From contig JAJEHQ010000004.1 in NCBI GenBank assembly GCA_022823625.1, positions 72,851-110,894 on the forward strand: a stretch of DNA of 38,044 nucleotides, given 5' to 3'. The DNA is from Gammaproteobacteria bacterium (GTDB taxonomy: Bacteria > Pseudomonadota > Gammaproteobacteria > Arenicellales > JAJDZL01). Below are positions 32,694 through 38,044 of the stretch, one piece after another. The stretch's first letter is position 1; the number at the start of each line of letters is the position of its first letter. The notes under the pieces are model-generated. The model was not told the DNA's origin. It worked only from the letters and a program-made list of their open reading frames with translations, and ran no database searches. Position numbers and translations under genes: made by a program.

Positions 32694-35248
32694 AACACGT
32701 GCAGAACCATCGTACCCAACGACTACTGCTATGCGTAGTGCTGTCTTTAGTGGTACACGTCGGACTTGCTGCATCTTTCGTATCAGCCATTCAACTGAAG
32801 TCGGTGCAACTGGAAATTGTCAATCCAATTCAGGTATCTCTGGTTCAGGACGTTTCCGATGCAATCGGAACTGCGGCAAGTCAATCAACAGAACCTAATC
32901 TAAATCAGCCTGCTGACAAATTTTTCGATACAGACAACGAAGTATCCAATGAATCGGATTTAGCAGTAGTCGCAAATATAGACACGTATCAATCAACTGA
33001 ATTTGCCGAGATAGAGCAACCGTCAACCCCTCTGCCTGTCATTGAAGAGGAGGTAAATAGTAAGCACTCCGAACCTGAAGTTCAACCAACCAGTACCAAA
33101 GTCAGCAATGTCTCGTCGACTACGGAGCAATCGTCTGAACCGAATGAGTTGGAATCTACTGAGTCTGAAATTGTTAAGGCTGTAGCGGAACCGATACCTT
33201 CAGAGCCTGTAAGTGAACGGCTTACTCGCATTGCCGAACCGGTCAAGAAACCTACCAATCAGATGACCTACAGAAGTGTCGAAGATGAGATTGAGAGTCG
33301 GATAGAGTCAGTTAATGAACCGGTTTCAGACATTCAACATGCTGATGATTCAAATTCACTAGTGCCAACAAGTTCAGAAATTATTGCTGATGTGCCAGAT
33401 GCCGATGAGCTTGCGGGAATTTGGTCTTCTGAAACAATTGAGTCCGTATCTGTTAATTATGAGCCACTGCCATTGAATGAATCAACGACTGAAGAAATTG
33501 CAGAGCCTGCGGTTCAAGTTAAGGCTGCAGGCTTCGCTGAATTGCCTGAACCAATCTCGATACTGAAATCAGAGATTGCACAGATTACACCACCGAATGT
33601 CATTGATATCGAACTTCTCGAAGGCGAAAATTCTTCGACTACCAGCGTTGAACGTAAAACCAATTTTGACGAACAATTCACTCACTACGCGCCTTCAAAT
33701 CCCATTCAAATTGCCTACTCAAGAATCGACGATGGGCTTGACCACTCAATAGATTTTGAATTTCAACCAGTTTCCGAAATCACTCCTACCGAAAACTCAA
33801 TACTCCAGGAACAAATGAGTGGCGAACAATTTGTTGATATTTCAGATGCCGATGAACTTGCAGGCATCTGGCCTACCGAAGCAATAGAACCGGCAACTTT
33901 AGCTTTTAATCAACCACCATCGAACAAACCCACATCAGAAATATCTGCAAACTCTGAGATAGAAGTCGCAAGCATCTCTGAATTGCCGGATTCAGTTGCG
34001 CTTCCGTCAACAGAGACTTCACAGGGCCCACCACCTGAAATCATTGAACTCACACATTTCACGGAAAATGTGCCGGCAATTTCCATTAGTCAGACAGCCT
34101 ACTTTGGATTCGACGATGGCATCGAGCATTCGACAGAGGCTGACCAACAATTGAAACCGAACATCACTCCGGTTGAAACTTCGAATGTACCGATACCAGC
34201 GAGTTCAGAACTTGTTGCTGAAATTTCAGATGCCGATGAACTTGCGGGCATCTGGTCCACTGAAGCAATAGAACCCGCAACTATAGAATTTGAGCCATCC
34301 TCATCGAACGAACCAATATTTGAGGAGATCGAAGAGTTTCAGGGTCTGTTCGCCGACTCTGCCGACTTGAGTGAGCCAGTTCAGCTCTCTGCATATGAAA
34401 CAGAACCAAAATCTCAACTTGTGCCTACTGCTCCAGTTCCAGTAATCAACCAGACCACATTCACAACAGATTTGGATGAAGAAACTCCAAACACAGAGAC
34501 TGTCGGTCTGAATGACTCATTGTTTAGTAATCAAGCACCTTCGGGCACAGATCAATTGGCTTATGCCCCAACCAAACTGGAGCCGAAACCGATTCAAGAG
34601 GAAATTCTTGCCGCCTATAAGACGCCATTGGAGGATGAATCTCTAAGAGAAGCCGACCCACTTAAATTTACAACCACAGAGCAAGTAATCGAACCTGAAG
34701 TAGACAAGTCCGAAACAAAACGGAAGGAAAAGGTTTCAGATACAACAGTTGAAAATCAGCCAGAATTCGATAACTCCAGTCCTTTAACGAATCAAGAATC
34801 ACCCGACCGCACTGACTTAGCAGAAACTGATGAGAATTCAATCCCGAAAGAAATGCACCAAGTTGCATCCCTAGACCCAATTCAGCCAGCGGTGAACAGT
34901 AGCGATCAGGGTACGACCAACACCGTCACGCAGAAATCCGGTCTCGACAGCATCTCATCTGATGTGGAGCCGAAATACGGAATAAAAGGACTATCTAATC
35001 AAGCACCTCGCTATCCTTATCTCTCCCGTGTCAATGATGAGCAGGGAAGAGTCATTCTTCGTGTAATTGTTGATCACAAAGGTAGAGCAAAGGAAGTTAA
35101 GGTCCTTGAATCGAGCGGCTACTCAAGGCTTGACAAAGCCGCAAGAAAGGCCGTGAAGCGCTGGAGATTTCAACCTGCCCAGAAAAATGGACAATCAACT
35201 CAAGGTGTTGTCCAGGTTCCAATCAATTTTGTACTCGACAGCTCCTGA
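32690..35248 (+). CDS. tonB: Very long TonB energy-transducing protein with internal repeats
   Basis: An 852-residue TonB-type protein; ordinary TonB is about 220-300. The N-terminal membrane anchor (residues about 10-33) has the SxxxH motif in VVLSLVVHVG that couples to ExbB/ExbD. A very long acidic, Ser/Thr/Glu/Pro-rich periplasmic stretch (about 40-760) contains three long repeats starting at D237, D386 and D514. The TonB C-terminal domain (about 762-852) shows APRYPYLSR, GRVILRVIVDHKG, VLESSGYSRLDKAA and WRFQPAQ. Its GTG start overlaps the preceding ORF, so translation is coupled, and the unit lies behind a cobalamin riboswitch. It probably energises B12 or other TonB-dependent receptors encoded elsewhere; exbBD are not in the window. 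Confidence 0.9.
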   Translation: MKHVQNHRTQRLLLCVVLSLVVHVGLAASFVSAIQLKSVQLEIVNPIQVSLVQDVSDAIGTAASQSTEPNLNQPADKFFDTDNEVSNESDLAVVANIDTYQSTEFAEIEQPSTPLPVIEEEVNSKHSEPEVQPTSTKVSNVSSTTEQSSEPNELESTESEIVKAVAEPIPSEPVSERLTRIAEPVKKPTNQMTYRSVEDEIESRIESVNEPVSDIQHADDSNSLVPTSSEIIADVPDADELAGIWSSETIESVSVNYEPLPLNESTTEEIAEPAVQVKAAGFAELPEPISILKSEIAQITPPNVIDIELLEGENSSTTSVERKTNFDEQFTHYAPSNPIQIAYSRIDDGLDHSIDFEFQPVSEITPTENSILQEQMSGEQFVDISDADELAGIWPTEAIEPATLAFNQPPSNKPTSEISANSEIEVASISELPDSVALPSTETSQGPPPEIIELTHFTENVPAISISQTAYFGFDDGIEHSTEADQQLKPNITPVETSNVPIPASSELVAEISDADELAGIWSTEAIEPATIEFEPSSSNEPIFEEIEEFQGLFADSADLSEPVQLSAYETEPKSQLVPTAPVPVINQTTFTTDLDEETPNTETVGLNDSLFSNQAPSGTDQLAYAPTKLEPKPIQEEILAAYKTPLEDESLREADPLKFTTTEQVIEPEVDKSETKRKEKVSDTTVENQPEFDNSSPLTNQESPDRTDLAETDENSIPKEMHQVASLDPIQPAVNSSDQGTTNTVTQKSGLDSISSDVEPKYGIKGLSNQAPRYPYLSRVNDEQGRVILRVIVDHKGRAKEVKVLESSGYSRLDKAARKAVKRWRFQPAQKNGQSTQGVVQVPINFVLDSS
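33398..34540 (+). repeat. Three imperfect long repeats inside tonB
   Basis: Each unit starts with DADELAGIW followed by a (S/P)(S/T)E(T/A)IE motif, at 33398, 33845 and 34229, giving spacings of 447 and 384 bases (149 and 128 residues). Later parts also match: AELPEP / SELPDS / ADLSEP, and YSRIDDGLDHS / YFGFDDGIEHS. The DNA has diverged, so the duplication is old but the protein motif is kept. Confidence 0.85.
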
Positions 35249-35281
35249 TTACCGCCCATTGCCAACCAGAACTGTCGTCGA

Positions 35282-36376
35282 TCAATTTCCCTGTAGCAAA
35301 TGACGCAGTTTGTCGTGCCTGAGAGCGTAAGCTGTTGTGCCGTCACAACCAGTCATTGTTTCATTGACAATCATCGAATCAACTACTGATTCCTCAGTCG
35401 CCTGTACAACTGCTTCAAACAAAGGGTCCAAAAAATCATTACTCAGTTGAGGCCAGATCATCATTCCATCATCTGCCTCGACTGGTTTCGCAGTAGAAAA
35501 GCTCAAAAACAGGTCTCCCGACCCATCATTACCAATAGTACCGGTTCGACCAATGCCCAATACAGCTCGGCGCGACAGACGTTTAAGCTGATGAGGCAAT
35601 AGCGGTGCATCAGTTGCCAAAATCGCAATCACTGATCCCTTTCCCTTAGAGCGAACTTCGCCACCGGTTAGATTCTTTCCAACTGGCGTACCTGCGATTA
35701 CAAGGTCTTTCCTGCGACCAAAATTGGCCTGTACGAACACACCCACTGTATAGGTAGACTCTCCCACTTCAACTTTTCTCGATGCCGACCCACTGCCGCC
35801 TTTGAAATCATAACAGACCATGCCGGTGCCACCTCCAACACTGCCCAGTTCGATTGGCCCTTGAGTGGCATTTTCAATGGCCAAAATCACGTGTTCATCT
35901 GTTACATGAAACCCATTGATATCGTTCAACTCGCCATCGAACGTTTCGGCAGCCACCGGTAGTACCCCTTCAGTCGCATGCTCAGGATAGTTGCACACAA
36001 CCCACTTGGTAACAGCCGCTTGCGCTACCCCACAGGAATGAGTATTTGTCAGCACAATTGGCCACTGAAGCAAACCTGACTCTTCAATCCAATGCGCCCC
36101 GGTCATCTCACCGTTGCCGTTGAATCTGAAAAATCCTGCATTACAAGGTAGGTGTAACGCATCACGCGGTCTTGGCAAGATCGCTGTAACTCCGGTTCGA
36201 ATCGGACCCTGACCGACAACTCTCATTCCATCACCCGATATCAGTGTCCGATAACCAACAGAAACCCCGTCAACGTCGGTGATGGCGTTGACCTCACCGA
36301 CAGTGCCAGAAAAGTTGATCGGAATGGAGCGAGACCGTGGTTTGCCGGACGGCGTCTGGAGCTTGTAATCGATCAC
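35282..36376 (-). CDS. P1 family peptidase, DmpA-type aminopeptidase
   Basis: A 364-residue N-terminal-nucleophile hydrolase of the DmpA (L-aminopeptidase/D-esterase, beta-peptidyl aminopeptidase) family. The precursor cuts itself before a serine that becomes the nucleophile; here G247/S248 in GKGSVIAILATDAPLLP is the expected site, giving chains of about 247 and 117 residues. Supporting motifs are ITDVDGVSVGY, GGGTGMVCYDFKGG and GIGRTGTIGNDGSGD. No signal peptide, so probably cytoplasmic. The start is GTG 36376. It converges on tonB with 33 bases between and stands alone. Substrates in the family include peptides with N-terminal D- or beta-residues. Confidence 0.88.
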   Translation of the reverse strand: MIDYKLQTPSGKPRSRSIPINFSGTVGEVNAITDVDGVSVGYRTLISGDGMRVVGQGPIRTGVTAILPRPRDALHLPCNAGFFRFNGNGEMTGAHWIEESGLLQWPIVLTNTHSCGVAQAAVTKWVVCNYPEHATEGVLPVAAETFDGELNDINGFHVTDEHVILAIENATQGPIELGSVGGGTGMVCYDFKGGSGSASRKVEVGESTYTVGVFVQANFGRRKDLVIAGTPVGKNLTGGEVRSKGKGSVIAILATDAPLLPHQLKRLSRRAVLGIGRTGTIGNDGSGDLFLSFSTAKPVEADDGMMIWPQLSNDFLDPLFEAVVQATEESVVDSMIVNETMTGCDGTTAYALRHDKLRHLLQGN

Positions 36377-36527
36377 AATTGTTGAATCGTGGACCGGGAC
36401 TGGAAAATGTTATTCTTGAAGTCGATTAACGAAATTCGAATGACAAATTAACTCTATCTGTAGTTAGTTGGCAGTTCACTGAAAGCAGTTCACACCGTCA
36501 ACAACAGATGCAGACATGCCAAACTGC

Positions 36528-36998
36528 TCAATCCTCTTCGACCTGATAGATACCTGGCTCACTTTCTTTTGGCATCGAGCATTTTTCAGAAAACTGCATG
36601 CCTTCACAGACTCCGTACAAACACAGCGAGTGATCCTGCAAGACAAAACCTGCCGCACTCGCCACCTCTCGCTGACGTTGTTCAATTGCATCGTCGATAA
36701 ACTCAAACACGCGACCGCACTCGACACACACCATGTGATCATGATGCTCTTCATCATTGAGTTCGTAATAGGCCTTATCACCATCAAAGCGGTGTCTGAT
36801 TACGATGCCGGACTGTTCAAACTGCGTTAGCACACGATATACAGTTGCAATACCAACCTCTTCACCAGATTCGTGGAGCGCGCGATAAATGTCTTCCGCA
36901 CCTAAATGGCGCTGCGCTGAGTTTTCCATAATATTGAGGATCAGTCTTCGCGGAAGCGTCGTTCGTAATCCCGCATCGGCCAAACTGGACTCATCCAA
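36528..36998 (-). CDS. fur: Ferric uptake regulator Fur
   Basis: A 156-residue iron-responsive repressor. The winged helix has IATVYRVLTQFEQSGIV as recognition region. The metal sites are in EEHHDHMVCVECGRVFEF, including the HHDH cluster and the C-x-x-C pair, with a second cysteine pair CLYGVC near the C-terminus. Length is typical (about 150). The start is TTG 36998, preceded by GAGGAGG about 10 bases upstream, and it overlaps the preceding 62-residue ORF by 8 bases. It is the likely regulator of the two Fur boxes at 19.23-19.28 kb. Confidence 0.92.
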   Translation of the reverse strand: MDESSLADAGLRTTLPRRLILNIMENSAQRHLGAEDIYRALHESGEEVGIATVYRVLTQFEQSGIVIRHRFDGDKAYYELNDEEHHDHMVCVECGRVFEFIDDAIEQRQREVASAAGFVLQDHSLCLYGVCEGMQFSEKCSMPKESEPGIYQVEED

Positions 36999-37179
36999 AA
37001 CCGCTTTCCTCCTCTAAAGTACTCAAAGTCATTTTAGCCCATTCGGATATCGCTTGGAAATAGCTTGGCTTTAGTTGACAAATGTGAACCGTGTTCCATA
37101 AAACCTCTCTGTCGGTAATCGCTTCTGTATGTTGCTCTTCCATCATCTCACGAATCGCACGAGTCGCAAGATTGGTCAT
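36991..37179 (-). CDS. Small unknown protein upstream of and overlapping fur
   Basis: A 62-residue, mostly helical, acidic protein I do not recognise. ATG 37179 has a weak CAGGA ribosome binding site, and its stop overlaps the TTG start region of fur by 8 bases, so fur translation may be coupled to it. Its own start overlaps, as ATGA, the end of a degraded frame upstream. Real expression is plausible but unproven. Confidence 0.45.
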   Translation of the reverse strand: MTNLATRAIREMMEEQHTEAITDREVLWNTVHICQLKPSYFQAISEWAKMTLSTLEEESGFG

Positions 37180-37370
37180 TCGTCAGTCCTGAAATGTACG
37201 AGAGTTTGCCAGAATTCGATGAAGCGCAGGAACTCGTCATTGTGTACCTGCTTTCAAAGTCGGACGCTGGCATTGTAGAACAGCAGACTCTCACAGCCAA
37301 GCCAACAATTCTCCTCAACCCGTGTAGTTGAATGGCTCGACGCCCAATCGTTGAATACTTTTCCCGTTCA
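37176..37370 (-). pseudogene. Remnant of an unknown gene before the fur operon
   Basis: One minus-strand frame from about 37370 reads like protein (ENCWLGCESLLFYNASVRL, a TGA, then KQVHNDEFLRFIEFWQTLV) and ends in a TGA that overlaps the next gene's ATG (ATGA). The ATGA overlap suggests it was once the first part of an operon with the 62-residue ORF and fur. The in-frame TGA and lack of a start make it a likely pseudogene. I do not recognise the family; the protein-like look could be chance. Confidence 0.35.
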
Positions 37371-37377
37371 AACAATT

Positions 37378-37530
37378 TCAATCGAAAACGATTATTGAGC
37401 GAGCGACATCGACCTGTTTCATGTCCTCAAATCCTTCGGTGATTTCATAGCGCCAGCAACCATCGCAAGTTTGCAAAAAACTTTCGCTTTGAGTGCTGCT
37501 GGAACTGCAGCGGATTGTAACGGCAGACAT
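37378..37530 (-). CDS. Possible 50-residue small ORF, perhaps the 5' part of the same decayed gene
   Basis: ATG 37530 to TGA 37378 encodes 50 residues with a cysteine pair (QTCDGCWRYEITEGFEDMK) and end ARSIIVFD. No ribosome binding site is visible. It stops 8 bases before the remnant frame at 37176-37370, so a frameshifted parent gene is possible. Low certainty. Confidence 0.2.
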   Translation of the reverse strand: MSAVTIRCSSSSTQSESFLQTCDGCWRYEITEGFEDMKQVDVARSIIVFD

Positions 37531-38044
37531 TGGCTAGAAGTGAATTGCTGTGAAGGTTACACAAAATATCCGCCGCGGATAGGGCCGTAGAACGATGCCT
37601 GAGTCCAGCAGCCGAAACATAGCACCCACCGGATAGTCACTTCAGCCGTATCCGCTTCGTTGTGCCAACTCCTCGACAAACATTTGGAAGGGTAACACGT
37701 CCAACTGCAGTTTTTCCGGCATTTTCACTTGGTACGAATACTGAGTCGATCTGATCAGCCAGTTATTAGGCTTCGTCTGCGGACAAAACCTAATATACTC
37801 GTTGTTTTAGTCGACTTATCTTACCCAACTAATTTAACTTTGTAAGTTAGCATATTTGCTGGCTGAAGTGAATAGAGTGGTTTCTGCCTTTTTTATTCAA
37901 TTCACACACTGCTGTCCCGTTGTTCAGAGAAGAATGTCTTGTATCTAATTGATAGTATTAAAATAAAACCCTGTTGGAGGGTGTCCGAGACTTCAGCGGA
38001 TGCTGACACATTCCGCCGCCCTCCAAACAGAGCAGCCATCAATC
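37531..38044. other. Gene-free right end of the window
   Basis: About 510 bases with frequent stops and no recognisable gene. The stretch 37780-37960 is AT-rich and promoter-like. The last 75 bases hold a hairpin-forming element (listed separately). Confidence 0.4.
37971..38030. repeat. Long imperfect inverted repeat at the window edge
   Basis: CTGTTGGAGGG (37971-37981) pairs with CCCTCCAAACAG (38019-38030), with one bulged base. Inside, GCGGA and TCCGC, and TGTC and GACA, can also pair. Such nested pairing looks like a structured RNA or leader or a repeat element; no known class was recognised. Confidence 0.45.

Noticed and set aside
1..38044. CRISPR arrays, tRNA or rRNA genes, insertion sequences, phage genes
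   Set aside because: I looked for regular direct repeats, tRNA-like arms, rRNA-conserved blocks and transposase or integrase motifs and saw none.

Overview
This is chromosomal DNA from a Gram-negative bacterium of about 46-48% G+C, most likely a marine-type gammaproteobacterium. The main evidence for the lineage is the gene order dsbD-tlpA-aroQ-accB-accC-prmA, which is typical of Gammaproteobacteria. Other clues are fur, fxsA, a TonB protein, choline-sulfatase, and an adenylylsulfate reductase gene (aprB) at the left edge, which points to dissimilatory sulfur metabolism. A 5-aminolevulinate synthase (C4 heme route) is unexpected in this lineage and suggests transfer or an unusual clade. No rRNA, tRNA, CRISPR array or insertion sequence was found. 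TTG and GTG starts are frequent, and several are supported by a ribosome binding site or a 1-8 base overlap with the preceding gene.

Left part (1-13 kb): truncated aprB with an apparent ATA start; betC (choline-O-sulfate hydrolysis); arsC; an SDR oxidoreductase; an orphan VapB-like antitoxin. A leftward group follows: hemA, a luciferase-like flavin monooxygenase broken by an in-frame TGA, an alpha/beta hydrolase and a Rieske oxygenase. Next come a HAD phosphatase and an MFS transporter. A small accessory island (11.4-12.8 kb) holds a DUF433/DUF5615 toxin-antitoxin pair with a shortened toxin, and a Fic protein translationally coupled to a small upstream partner.

Middle (13-31 kb): the leftward dsbD-tlpA-aroQ-accBC-prmA run contains a DsbD with two N-terminal alpha domains and no C-terminal thioredoxin domain, next to a TlpA-like thioredoxin. 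Rightward from 19.2 kb lies a ferric-iron ABC importer (fbpABC) behind two palindromic Fur boxes and a promoter they overlap, with a strong terminator between fbpA and fbpB. Then follow a hydrolase, fxsA, an AttEFGH-like ABC system (ATPase, fused two-domain FtsX/MacB permease, CrtC/AttH-type lipocalin protein) and a membrane fatty acid desaturase.

Right part (30-38 kb): leftward cobQ, and divergent from it a consensus promoter and a cobalamin riboswitch. The riboswitch is followed by two copies of CACCGAA that compete for one TTCGGTG; the second copy lies between the ribosome binding site and start codon of an unknown 153-residue ORF. That ORF overlaps, by GTGA, an 852-residue TonB protein with three long internal repeats. 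This B12-switched unknown-ORF/giant-TonB unit is the most novel-looking system here. The window ends with a DmpA-type aminopeptidase, fur preceded by a coupled 62-residue ORF and a decayed gene, and an unexplained structured element at the right edge.
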